Shown: one piece after another, positions 26,602 to 34,987 of the stretch
How positions within the stretch are numbered: the stretch's first letter is position 1
How the letters are laid out: each line of letters begins with the position of its first letter
Assembly: GCA_021773365.1 (NCBI GenBank)
Contig: JAJFKF010000095.1
Span: 1-64,000 of the forward strand
Direction of reading: 5' to 3'
Length of the DNA: 64,000 nucleotides
Source: Gammaproteobacteria bacterium
GTDB taxonomy: Bacteria > Pseudomonadota > Gammaproteobacteria > Steroidobacterales > Steroidobacteraceae
Notes under the pieces: generated by a model
What the model saw: only the letters and a program-made list of their open reading frames with translations
Databases searched by the model: none
Told to the model about the DNA's origin: nothing
Position numbers and translations under genes: made by a program

Positions 26602-27938
26602 GTGAAATCACGGCTGCTCAAGTATTGGGATCTGATCCGTTCCAGTTTTTGGTTCCTGCCTTCGTTGCTGGCAAGCGCGGCGATCGCTCTCGCCTTTGCT
26701 ACCGTGGCTCTCGATGGCGCTGTAACGTATCAGTGGCTACAGACGTGGAACCTGGCATACACCGGCGGCGCTGAGGGTGCGAGCCTGGTCCTGGGGACAA
26801 TCGCCGGTTCGATGATCACCATCGCCGGCCTGGTCTTCTCGATGACTCTGGTGACGCTCTCGCTTGCCGCGTCGAACTTCGGCCCGCGCCTGCTGCAGAA
26901 TTTCATGCGCGACACCGCCAACCAGGTGGTGTTGGGTACCTTCGTAGCCACCTTTCTGTATTGTTTGTTGGTGTTGCGCACCATTCGCCGCGCGGATGAA
27001 GGGGCATTCGTTCCCCATTTGTCGGTCACGCTGGGCGTGTTGTTGGCGATGGTCAGTATCGGCGTGCTGATTTACTTCATTCACCACGTCGCAGTTTCCA
27101 TCCAGGCCGACGAAATCGTCACACGAGTCGGCGCTGACCTTCTCGATCGGGTGGAGCGTCTTTATCCGCAGCAATTCGGAGAGAGTCTGCAGGAAGAGTC
27201 GGGCGTGAGGTCTCACATTGAAGTGCCGGAGACGTTCGAGCGTGACGCGCAGACTATCATCGCGACGGATGAAGGTTACTGCAATTAATCGATGCAGAGG
27301 TCTTGATGAATGCGGCTGTGAAGGAGGATTTGCTGTTAAGCGTGATGCGCCAGCCTGGCCACTTCGTCGGGGTGGGCAGTCCACTGCTGCGCGTTTGGCC
27401 CGCCGGCCGGATGACTGAGCAGATGAGCGAGCTACTCAAGTCTGCATTTGTATTGGGTAATCGTCGGACGGATTTTCAGGACATCGAGTACGTGGTCGGT
27501 CAGCTGGGTGAAGTGGCTGTGCGTGCGCTGTCGCCTGGAATCAACGATCCGTTCACGGCAATTTCCTGCATTGACCGGTTGGGATCGGCGCTGCGTAGTC
27601 TGGCGCAACGTGAACTGCCGTCTCCCTATCGTCGGGATAAACACGGGAAATTACGGGTAATCGTCGCAGTCATCACGTTTCCCAACGTTCTGGATACCGC
27701 ATTCGATCCCATCAGGCGTTATGGACGGACCAGCGCCGAGGTGACTATGCGTCTTCTGGAAACAATTGGCGCAATCGCGCCTTCGGTGCGCCGCGCCGAA
27801 GATCGGGCGGCACTGCGACGGCACGCTGCCAATATCGCGTGCGACGCCCGCGCGGCCCTGCCGAACCGCGCAGACCGGCGCAAGTTGAAACAGGGCTTCG
27901 ATCGAACAAGACGGGAACTGGGCGCAGGGGGTTATTAG
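26602..27938 (+). pseudogene. DUF2254 membrane protein gene with a one-base frameshift
   Basis: Two adjacent frames together make one DUF2254 protein of about 445 residues. The first (26602-27288) has several membrane helices and ends DEGYCN; the second continues LIDAEVLMNAAVKEDLLL through to 27938. Family members read GYLQ-like sequence at the joint; here GGTTACTGCAA appears to lack one C (about 27278-27281), which would restore GYLQLIDAE. DUF2254 proteins are predicted inner-membrane proteins of unknown function. Either the gene is freshly broken or this is a sequencing error; everything else in both halves looks conserved. Confidence 0.8.
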
Positions 27939-28064
27939 TCAGAATGTTCGGAGGTTGGCCGCCTGAGAGCGGCGGGCAATGTTGCCACCCCGGAGCCCAG
28001 GACTGGATAATGACGGCATCGGCCGCTCCAACCTCCAGGTACGGCGCCTGCACGGGATACGCAC

Positions 28065-28569
28065 ATGTTCATCGGTCATTTTGGTGTCGCGCTAGCAGCA
28101 AAGAAGATCGCTCCGAAGGTCTCGCTGGGCACGCTGATGCTGGCGGCCGGGTTTGCGGCGGCGTACTACGCTTTCACGCGTCACGCGCGGGGCGCTTGGG
28201 TGGTGGGTGTGCTGGTCATCAGCCACTGGATACTGGATTTCTTCAGCCATCGTCCGGATCTGCCGCTGCTGCCGACGGGTGGGCCCAGGGTGGGCCTGGG
28301 ACTCTGGAACCATCTGGGCGCCACGCTGGCGATTGAAACTGCGATCTTCCTCGGCGGCGTGTGGGTCTATACGCGGGTGACGCGGGCCAGGGATCGGGTG
28401 GGGACCTGGGGGGCTGGCTTCGTTCCTGGCCTTGCTGTTCATTATTTATCTGGCAAATATCCTCGGTCCGCCGCCACCGGGCGTGAAGGTGATCGCGCTC
28501 GTCGGTTCCCTGAGCGCGCTGTTGTTCGCCTGGCCGTACTGGGTGGACCGGCATCGGGTTCCACGGTAA
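28065..28569 (+). pseudogene. Small membrane protein (metal-dependent-hydrolase-like), frameshifted
   Basis: The protein begins MFIGHFGVALAAKK and runs through ISHWILDFFSHRPDLPLL to about residue 115. A run of six G (28408-28413) then shifts the frame. Reading with five G restores a membrane tail (LASFLALLFIIYLANILG, LFAWPYWVDRHRVPR) ending at TAA 28569. From memory, relatives also carry about 60 more residues between SLGTLMLAA and the GAWVVG helix, so an internal in-frame deletion is likely too. Without correction the frame runs on to 28661 with non-membrane sequence. Function unknown. Confidence 0.65.
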
Positions 28570-28584
28570 GCGAAAACCCGGGTT

Positions 28585-28842
28585 TCAGTTGCCCTGCTGC
28601 TGCTTCGCCAGTCCGTGGGCATGCCACGAAGCCAGTCTGTGGCGGATGGCCTTGTCACTGACCTGTTCTTCCGGCATGGGCGCGATGATCTTGTCATGTA
28701 CCAGCAGGCGGTAGACGTAAAGCGCCTTGACGCTGGCTGAATCGGTCGGTTCGAACTGCACGGCTCCACGGCCCTCCGCATACTGGACTCCGGCCAGCAA
28801 TGCCGCCTTGAATATTTCCGCTTCATTCTTCAATTTTTTCAT
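28585..28842 (-). CDS. DUF5062 family protein
   Basis: The 85-residue protein starts MKKLKNEAEIFKAALLAGVQ and contains YAEGRG, TDSASVKALYVYRLL and HDKIIAPMPEE, matching the small DUF5062 family of gammaproteobacteria. No membrane segment or signal is seen, so it is probably cytoplasmic and helical. It is convergent with the frameshifted gene to its left (15 bases between ends). ATG 28842 gives the conserved family start; the longer upstream frame has unrelated sequence. Function unknown. Confidence 0.78.
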   Translation of the reverse strand: MKKLKNEAEIFKAALLAGVQYAEGRGAVQFEPTDSASVKALYVYRLLVHDKIIAPMPEEQVSDKAIRHRLASWHAHGLAKQQQGN

Positions 28843-29011
28843 GGCGATTCTCAGTGTATACCGGGTGGCTGCCGGGGTAGAAAACATTGTGCCTGGATGC
28901 ACAGGCCGTATGTGCGCTTGCGAACGGACATCCATCGCCCCGATGGCGCACTCTGGCTTTACTGGCGGCTGACTGACACAGTCGGCCGGAAGTAACAATC
29001 GGGAGTCGCTT

Positions 29012-29281
29012 ATGAACATTGTCATCTGGCTTATCGTCGGTGGATTGCTCGGATGGGTGGCGAGCCTGATCATGCGAACCGATGCGCAGCAGGGCGTTTT
29101 TCTCAACGTGGTAGTTGGAATCGTCGGCGCGGTCCTCGGCGGTTGGCTTCTGAGTCCGCTCTTCGGCGTGTCGACCATCAATCAGGGCAGCTTCAGTTTT
29201 TCGAGCCTGCTCGTGTCGCTTCTGGGCGCGGTGATCCTGCTGGCCATTGTCAACCTCGTCCGGCGCGGCGCCTCGCGGTGA
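29012..29281 (+). CDS. GlsB/YeaQ/YmgE family stress-response membrane protein
   Basis: The 89-residue protein has three predicted membrane helices and the family pattern IVGGLLGWVASLIMRTDAQQ, then NVVVGIVGAVLGGWLL and a C-terminal helix ending VNLVRRG. These small inner-membrane proteins are often induced by stress; their mechanism is unclear. GGGAG six bases before the ATG marks the start. The stop overlaps the start of the histidine kinase gene (GTGA), an unexpected coupling. Confidence 0.9.
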   Translation: MNIVIWLIVGGLLGWVASLIMRTDAQQGVFLNVVVGIVGAVLGGWLLSPLFGVSTINQGSFSFSSLLVSLLGAVILLAIVNLVRRGASR

Positions 29282-30150
29282 CGCAGGCTGCGCAGGTTAT
29301 CGAGGAATTCGTCCGGCGCCGGGTGCCAGCGCATCCGCAGTGCTCGCCTGCGACACAGATCGCTACGGAAAGCCGCAGTCAGGAAGAGTTCCTGATGCTG
29401 ATTTCACATGAGCTGCGCAGTCCTCTTGCAGCCATTCGCTACGCCGCAGTTCTGCTGGACCGGCCGAGTGCCGGGGTCGTCGCTCGCCACAAGGCGCGAA
29501 TGTGTATTGAACGTCAAGTCGCGCAAATGACGCGACTGCTCGACGATTTTCTCGAAGTCGCGCGGATCGGAAGTGGTCGGTTGCACCTGAAGCGCGAACG
29601 GTTGGACTTGCGCGACCTCGTGAGACATGCGATCGAGACTGTCGAATCGAACCTCGACGAACGCAAGCATCGGCTCACAGTAGCCTTGCCGGATGCGCCG
29701 GTATGGCTGTACGCTGAACCCGGTCGTTTGGAGCGAGTGTTGGTGAATTTGCTGGTTAATGCGGCGAAATTTACCGACGTCGGGGGTGCTGTCGGCGTCT
29801 CCTTGCGGCAGGAGAACGACCAGGCCGTGGTTCGCGTTTGGGACTGCGGCATCGGCATCGTACCGGACATGCTGCCGCATGTATTCGATCTTTTTATGCA
29901 GGCAGATCCCACGGCGCAACACTCTGAAGCGGGACTCGGCATCGGCCTTGCACTGGTGCGCAGTTTCGTCGAACTGCACGGTGGCCGCGTGAGCGCTGCG
30001 AGCGCCGGGCTGGGGAAGGGGAGCGAATTCACCGTTCATCTGCCGCTTGAGAAAAACCTCATGAAACCCGATTTTATGCAGGATGAGCGAAAGAAGCAGA
30101 GAACAGTTGTGCGTACGCAATGCGTTGCTGGCGAAGCCGAAATAACCTGA
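29278..30150 (+). CDS. Soluble sensor histidine kinase (HisKA + HATPase)
   Basis: The 290-residue protein has a HisKA domain (about 33-100, phospho-acceptor His44 in LISHELRSPL) and a HATPase_c domain (about 145-255). The N box NLLVNAAKF, G1 box WDCGIGI and G2 box GLGIGLALV are all present. There is no signal peptide, membrane helix, PAS or receiver domain, so it is a bare cytoplasmic kinase core with about 30 residues before HisKA. GTG 29278 overlaps the previous stop. No response-regulator gene is adjacent, so its partner is elsewhere. The last 35 residues are basic and not part of the fold. Confidence 0.86.
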   Translation: MTQAAQVIEEFVRRRVPAHPQCSPATQIATESRSQEEFLMLISHELRSPLAAIRYAAVLLDRPSAGVVARHKARMCIERQVAQMTRLLDDFLEVARIGSGRLHLKRERLDLRDLVRHAIETVESNLDERKHRLTVALPDAPVWLYAEPGRLERVLVNLLVNAAKFTDVGGAVGVSLRQENDQAVVRVWDCGIGIVPDMLPHVFDLFMQADPTAQHSEAGLGIGLALVRSFVELHGGRVSAASAGLGKGSEFTVHLPLEKNLMKPDFMQDERKKQRTVVRTQCVAGEAEIT

Positions 30151-30375
30151 CTGCAGTTTTTGCGATACGAACGGACCGTGCGGACGCGCGGACGATCCCA
30201 ACAGGCAGAGCAAGTGGACACCCGGGAAAACGAAGGGGGCGTGTGTACGCCGCCGCACAGACCGGGGCGACTCTATAAGATCATAGTCCGAGCATGAACT
30301 GCGCTGGCACACCCGTCGGCGCGATCCGAGCGGAGTTCCAGTTCCGGTATCGCATTCACTCTGGAGATATATCTT

Positions 30376-30747
30376 ATGCGTCCCGCAAGAACTCTCGCGC
30401 TGCTCATCTCAATCATCATGCTGGCCGCGTGCGCATCGACGCCACCGGCGCCCACTGAAGGCCTGCAGTCTGCGCGCCAGGCCATTGCCAACGCCGAACG
30501 GGCCGATGCCGGCCATTACGCACCCGGTGATCTGGGCGAGGCGCGCACCAAGCTCGCATCAGCGAACGCCGCCGTGGAGGAGGAGAAGATGATCGTGGCG
30601 CAGCGATTGGCCGATGAATCGCGTGCCAGCGCCGAGCTTGCCGCCGCCAGGACCGGCGCCGCCAAGGCGATAGCGGTGAACGACGACATGAAGCGCAGCA
30701 CCGCTACGCTGATCGAAGAAATGAAGCGCAATTCAGGAGAGAAGTAA
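30376..30747 (+). CDS. DUF4398 lipoprotein
   Basis: The 123-residue protein has a lipoprotein signal with lipobox MLAAC (Cys about 19), then a DUF4398 helical region (LQSARQAIANAERADAGHYA, DLGEARTKLASANAAV). It should be anchored to a membrane facing the periplasm. GGAG lies about 10 bases before the ATG. Its stop and the next start share one base (TAATG), and the next gene has the same DUF4398-like helix plus OmpA, so the two likely work together at the envelope. Confidence 0.86.
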   Translation: MRPARTLALLISIIMLAACASTPPAPTEGLQSARQAIANAERADAGHYAPGDLGEARTKLASANAAVEEEKMIVAQRLADESRASAELAAARTGAAKAIAVNDDMKRSTATLIEEMKRNSGEK

Positions 30748-31667
30748 TGAACACCATCCCCCTCTTTGTGAAGCCAGGCAGGCTGTTGATCGTTGTAGCT
30801 GCCGCGGCTGCGTTGCTGGCGGGCTGCGCGGCTGCCCCGGTTAAACCGGAAGGCGCGGCGCAAGCACGCAGCAAGTTGACGCAGTTGCAGGCCGATCCAG
30901 ACCTGGCAAGCCGCGCGCCGATTGCGATTGAAGAAGCGGACAGGGCCGTGCGTATCGCGGAGACGCCGCAACCCGATGTCGCGTTGACAATGCACCGGAT
31001 CTACATGGCTGAACGTAAGGTCGACATCGCCAGAGCGCTGGCTGAAACCCGTTTTGCCGAGGATCAGCGCGGCGCGCTCAGTCAGCAGCGCGACAACGCC
31101 CGTCTCGATGCTCGTACGCGCGAAGCCGACGCTGCCAAGAAGCAGGCAGCCATGGCCATGGCTGAGAACGCCAGACAAAAAGCGGTAATGGATCAGGCGC
31201 GCGATGCTGCCGATGCCGCGCGGCTGGCCGCCGCCAGCTCGGAGGCGAAATCCGCGCAAATGCAACGCGAGATCGCCGCGCTGCAAGCCAAGGTTACGGA
31301 CCGCGGATTGGTGCTGACGCTGGGAGATGTGCTGTTCGCGAGCGGTAAGGCCGCCCTGCAGTCGGGTGCCAGCGGCAATCTGAACAAGCTCGTCGCCTTC
31401 CTAAACAAATATCCAGAGCGCAGCGTCGCCATCGAGGGCTATACGGATAGCGTCGGCAGCGAAGAGTACAATCAGGCGTTGTCCCAGCGCCGCGCCGAGG
31501 CCGTGAGGTCGTATCTGGTAGGTCAGGGCATTGGCCCCCAACGGCTCATTGCATCGGGCATGGGCGAGAGCAGTCCCATTGCACCCAATGATTCTGCCGC
31601 TGGTCGGCAGCAGAACCGCCGTGTTGAAATGATCATCGAAAATCCGATGACGGCATCGAGCCAGTGA
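30747..31667 (+). CDS. OmpA-family lipoprotein with DUF4398-like coiled coil
   Basis: The 306-residue protein has a lipobox LLAGC (Cys about 27), a long Ala/Glu/Lys/Arg coiled coil (about 40-185) and a C-terminal OmpA/Pal peptidoglycan-binding domain (about 195-300). The latter shows GDVLFASGKAAL, IEGYTDSVGSEEYNQALSQR with the conserved Asp, and QNRRVEMII. It should tether the outer membrane to peptidoglycan. It is translationally coupled to the preceding lipoprotein. It ends 41 bases from the convergent Crp/Fnr gene. Confidence 0.92.
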   Translation: MNTIPLFVKPGRLLIVVAAAAALLAGCAAAPVKPEGAAQARSKLTQLQADPDLASRAPIAIEEADRAVRIAETPQPDVALTMHRIYMAERKVDIARALAETRFAEDQRGALSQQRDNARLDARTREADAAKKQAAMAMAENARQKAVMDQARDAADAARLAAASSEAKSAQMQREIAALQAKVTDRGLVLTLGDVLFASGKAALQSGASGNLNKLVAFLNKYPERSVAIEGYTDSVGSEEYNQALSQRRAEAVRSYLVGQGIGPQRLIASGMGESSPIAPNDSAAGRQQNRRVEMIIENPMTASSQ

Positions 31668-31707
31668 TGGCGGAAGAACGTCCGGGTGTTGTCGGGGACC
31701 ATATCCG

Positions 31708-32409
31708 TTAGCGCATGAGGCGCCTGTAGATCTCCTTGTCGGCCGCGTAACAGCTGCACGCGGCCGCTTCCAGACCGCGCCCATCCAGAATACGCAGGTT
31801 CCCGCGGCGGTAGCGAATGAGGGTGCGATGCTGCAATGAGCTCGCGGCCCGCGTGATGCCGGCGCGCCGCACGCCCAGACTATCGGCCAGGCGTTCATGG
31901 GTGATCGGGAATCCGTCGGAGTGCATCCGGTCCCGGCTCATCAGCAGCCAGCGTGCAAGCCGTGCTTCTACCACGTGGAAACGGGTACATGCCGCGGTTT
32001 GCGTGGATTGGGCGAGAATAACGTACAGGTATCGGTTCAGCATCTGGCGCAGCTTCTGACTGTGTTCAAGCTCCCGCAGGAATGACTTGGTCTCCATCCG
32101 CCAGGCCTGGCCGGCGTATTGCACCTGTCCCTGGAGCAGTGCGCTCTTCAGGCCCAGCACCAGTGGAGCGCCCAACATCCCTTCATCGCCGATCAGCGCT
32201 GCATCGAGCGAAGCGACGCCGGGCGCGAGCAGGGAGATGCAGCTATCAAGCGGAAAGAAAATATGACGCATGCGTTCGCCGTGCTTGCAAAGCACTTCGC
32301 CAATGCTGAGCTCGACTCGCTGGCAGCCCGCAAGCAGGCGTTGGCGCTCGTGGCCCGACAAGTTAACCAGCAGGCGGTTATTCGTAGGAGCGTGTACGGG
32401 CTGCAGCAC
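31708..32409 (-). CDS. Crp/Fnr-family transcriptional regulator (copy 1)
   Basis: The 233-residue protein has a cyclic-nucleotide-binding-like beta-roll (about 15-115, HGERMRHIFFPLDSCISLL) and a Crp-type winged helix (about 150-220, THERLADSLGVRRAGITRAASSLQ). The arginine/serine phosphate-cassette of true cAMP receptors is not evident, and no Fnr cysteine set is seen at the N-terminus. GTG 32409 is chosen because GGAG lies seven bases upstream; a longer frame to 32529 adds about 40 residues unlike the family. The next gene to the right is a paralogue. Confidence 0.82.
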   Translation of the reverse strand: MLQPVHAPTNNRLLVNLSGHERQRLLAGCQRVELSIGEVLCKHGERMRHIFFPLDSCISLLAPGVASLDAALIGDEGMLGAPLVLGLKSALLQGQVQYAGQAWRMETKSFLRELEHSQKLRQMLNRYLYVILAQSTQTAACTRFHVVEARLARWLLMSRDRMHSDGFPITHERLADSLGVRRAGITRAASSLQHRTLIRYRRGNLRILDGRGLEAAACSCYAADKEIYRRLMR

Positions 32410-32559
32410 GGAGATTCTCCGGGCCGGTTTCTGTCCGGTTCTGGATGGTGATGAGGGTATGTCGATGCTGGAATATGATGCACCGTAGCGCCTGGGTCTG
32501 TTCGCTGGGCCACTCAGCGCCCTGGGCACTATAATCTGCCAGCTTCGCGGGTTCGTCAG

Positions 32560-33273
32560 TCAGACCAAATGCGGCAGGAGCCGGTCGGTTTCCTTTTTGA
32601 CCACGGCATAACACTCGCAACACAATTGTTCGAGCTTCTTGCGGTCCAGCACCGTGATCCGGCCGCGGCTGTAGCGGATCACGTCAAGCTTCTGCAGTTT
32701 GTGCGCGGCCTCCGTAACACCTTCACGCCGTACTCCCAGCATGTTGGCGATCAGCTCCTGGGTCATCGTCAGCGTGTTCGATGGCAGCCGGTCCAGGGAC
32801 ATCAGCAGCCATCGACACAGCTGCTGGTGAACAGAATGGTGCCGGTTGCACACGGCTGTCTGGGCCATTTGCGTGATCAGCGACTGGGTATATTTCAATA
32901 GCAGCAGCATCGTTTGTCCATGACGACTGAATTCCACCTTGATGCGCTTGCCCGCCAGGCGGTAGGCGACACCGGCGCTCTGCACGACTGCGCGGCTTGG
33001 CGTAGTTTCCCCGCCCATGAACAGCGCAACACCGATGGCGCCCTCGTTGCCGACGACGGCAATTTCCGCCGAGGCGCCGTTTTCAAGCACATACAGGAGC
33101 GAGACGATGCAATCGGCTGGAAAGTAGATATGGCGCAACGCATCCCCCGATTCGTACAGAGCCGCTCCCAGCGGCATCTGCACCAGCTCCAGGTGTGGGA
33201 ACAGACGTTCCTGCTCCGACGCGGGGAGCGCCGCAAGTATTTGATTGTCTTGTGGATGTGCGGTTTCAGGCAT
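32560..33273 (-). CDS. Crp/Fnr-family transcriptional regulator (copy 2)
   Basis: The 237-residue protein has the same layout as its left neighbour: a beta-roll (about 15-120, ESGDALRHIYFPADCIVSLL) and a winged helix (about 150-222, MTQELIANMLGVRREGVTEAAHKL). The shared RHI(F/Y)FP block and LGVRR.G(I/V)T recognition helix show tandem duplication. No Fnr-type iron-sulphur cysteines are seen. ATG 33273 has no clear ribosome site. It is divergent from the RIO1 kinase gene, sharing a 159-base intergenic region. Confidence 0.84.
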   Translation of the reverse strand: MPETAHPQDNQILAALPASEQERLFPHLELVQMPLGAALYESGDALRHIYFPADCIVSLLYVLENGASAEIAVVGNEGAIGVALFMGGETTPSRAVVQSAGVAYRLAGKRIKVEFSRHGQTMLLLLKYTQSLITQMAQTAVCNRHHSVHQQLCRWLLMSLDRLPSNTLTMTQELIANMLGVRREGVTEAAHKLQKLDVIRYSRGRITVLDRKKLEQLCCECYAVVKKETDRLLPHLV

Positions 33274-33432
33274 CAAAAAGTCGGTGTTACATCGCTACGA
33301 TCCTGAAAGTCTACTCTTATGTTCCCTACCGTACAGATCTCAGCGTAGCGGCAAGGCCTCCAGCTGCGACAAGCGGCCTGAAAAGCCTGTAAGGTTGCGC
33401 GGCCAACCATTCTGTCCGAGTCGCCGAACTTC

Positions 33433-34287
33433 ATGAGAATCCCCCTGGAACTGCAGACGCTGCTGGAAGACGGCATTATCGATCAGGTCCTGCGCCAGTT
33501 GAAAAGCGGCAAGGAGGCGTCTGTTTACGTGGTGCGCTGTGGGGCTGAGGTGCGCTGCGCCAAGGTCTACAAGGATATGGCGCAGCGTAGCTTCCAGCAG
33601 CGGGCGCAGTACCAGGAAGGGCGCAAGGTTCGCGGCAGCCGTCAGGCGCGGGCCATGGCCAGGAGCACGCGCTACGGACGCAAGGAGCAGGAGGCAGCCT
33701 GGAAGAACACTGAAGTGGATGTGTTGTACCGGCTGGTTGCGGCGGGCGTACGAGTACCGCAGCCATTTGGTTTTTTCAGTGGCGTGCTGCTGATGGAGCT
33801 GATATCCGATGGGCAGGGAAATTCAGCGCCGCGACTGGGCGAGGTGGCGCTGTCACCGCAACAGGCGATCGACGTTCATCTGTTCCTGATCGGGCAGGTG
33901 GTGCGCATGCTATGCAGCGGACTCATTCACGGCGATCTTTCTGAATTCAACGTGCTGGTGGATGCGCAGGGGCCGGTGATCATCGACTTTCCGCAGGCAG
34001 TGAACGCGGCCGGCAACAACAACGCTCTGGCGATGCTTGAGCGGGATGTGGGGAACATTACTGAGACCCTGGGGCACTTCGCGCCGGAGTTGCTGGCCAC
34101 CCGCTACGCCGCTGAAATGTGGGAGCTGTTTGGCAAGGGCGAGCTGACACCCGAAACCCGGCTCAGCGGAATCGTTGTCGAGGATGAAATTGCCCCGGAT
34201 GTGGGCGAGGTCGTGCATGCCATTGACGATGCGCGCGAGGAGGCCGTCCGCCGACAGCTGGGCCGTGAGGCGGCGCAGGCCGGATGA
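33433..34287 (+). CDS. RIO1-family serine protein kinase
   Basis: The 284-residue protein has the RIO kinase fold: a Gly-poor ATP loop around LKSGKEASVYVV, the Lys in CAKVYKDM, a hinge LLMELISDG, the catalytic loop LIHGDLSEFNVLV (Asp in HGD) and the metal-binding IIDFPQ. Bacterial RIO proteins are atypical kinases of unknown target. The motifs are intact. It starts 160 bases from the divergent Crp/Fnr gene, which may control it. No ribosome site is obvious at ATG 33433. Confidence 0.9.
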   Translation: MRIPLELQTLLEDGIIDQVLRQLKSGKEASVYVVRCGAEVRCAKVYKDMAQRSFQQRAQYQEGRKVRGSRQARAMARSTRYGRKEQEAAWKNTEVDVLYRLVAAGVRVPQPFGFFSGVLLMELISDGQGNSAPRLGEVALSPQQAIDVHLFLIGQVVRMLCSGLIHGDLSEFNVLVDAQGPVIIDFPQAVNAAGNNNALAMLERDVGNITETLGHFAPELLATRYAAEMWELFGKGELTPETRLSGIVVEDEIAPDVGEVVHAIDDAREEAVRRQLGREAAQAG

Positions 34288-34318
34288 CAGGACCTGCCGC
34301 GGCGAGCCAGCCGCGCTT

Positions 34319-34350
34319 GCAGGCGGGTTTTGCCGCCCACTGCGTATTAC
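34319..34350 (+). promoter_or_regulatory. Cassette C4 sigma-gene promoter motif
   Basis: GCAGGCGGGTT and CTGCGTATTAC are separated by 10 bases. Both boxes are identical to those at 36120-36151 before the C4 receptor, while the spacer between them is not conserved. It lies 43 bases before the sigma start. Confidence 0.75.
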
Positions 34351-34393
34351 CGTATAGAGTCGACAGGCGAAGACCCACGAGCGATCCAGATCC

Positions 34394-34987
34394 ATGGGCA
34401 CTGCAACAATTCCCTCGGCCAGGGCGGCCCCAGATCCCGGTCAGCCGGATCCCGGTCAGACTGTGCAGTCTGACCGCGCGACAGCGATAAGCGAGCTGTC
34501 GCAGCGCTATCGCGTGCCGCTGCGGCGCTTCTTCGAGAAGCGTCTTGGCGCTGCCGCCGCCTGCGACGTGGACGACCTGGTGCAGGAAGTGTTCCTGCGT
34601 CTATCCGGCAGCGCTGCCCTGCAGCCGGGGCAGCGTCTGGAGGGCTACATCTTTCAGACAGCGATGAACCTGCTGCGCGACCGGCAGCGGCGCATGGCCG
34701 CCCGCGCGGTGCAGTCCCACGAGTCCTATGAAGAGGGTGTCCACGGTGGCGCCGCCTCGACCCTGAACCCGGAGCGCATACTGCGCGGTACACAGCTGTT
34801 CGAGCAGCTGATCGCCGCCCTGTACGAAATGCCGGAACGCAGTCGCGCGGTTTTCGCGCTGTATCATTTTGAGAATCTTTCCCACGCCGAAATATCGCGT
34901 CGGCTCGGGATTGCAGTCAGTACCATCGAAAAACACATGGGCCGGGTAAACGCGTACCTCCTAAAAAGGATCGACCGCACCGCATGA
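34394..34987 (+). CDS. FecI-type ECF sigma factor (C4)
   Basis: The 197-residue protein has an N-terminal Pro-rich leader of about 20 residues, then region 2 (about 30-100, ELSQRYRVPLRRFFEKR, CDVDDLVQEVFLRL) and region 4 (about 135-190, LSHAEISRRLGIAVSTIEKH). It should recognise the paired GCAGGCGGGTT/CTGCGTATTAC promoters. The QSDRATAISELSQRY segment recurs, slightly diverged, as a remnant at 40341, and the island pseudogene at 23498 is also its relative. ATGA overlap with fecR. Confidence 0.92.
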   Translation: MGTATIPSARAAPDPGQPDPGQTVQSDRATAISELSQRYRVPLRRFFEKRLGAAAACDVDDLVQEVFLRLSGSAALQPGQRLEGYIFQTAMNLLRDRQRRMAARAVQSHESYEEGVHGGAASTLNPERILRGTQLFEQLIAALYEMPERSRAVFALYHFENLSHAEISRRLGIAVSTIEKHMGRVNAYLLKRIDRTA

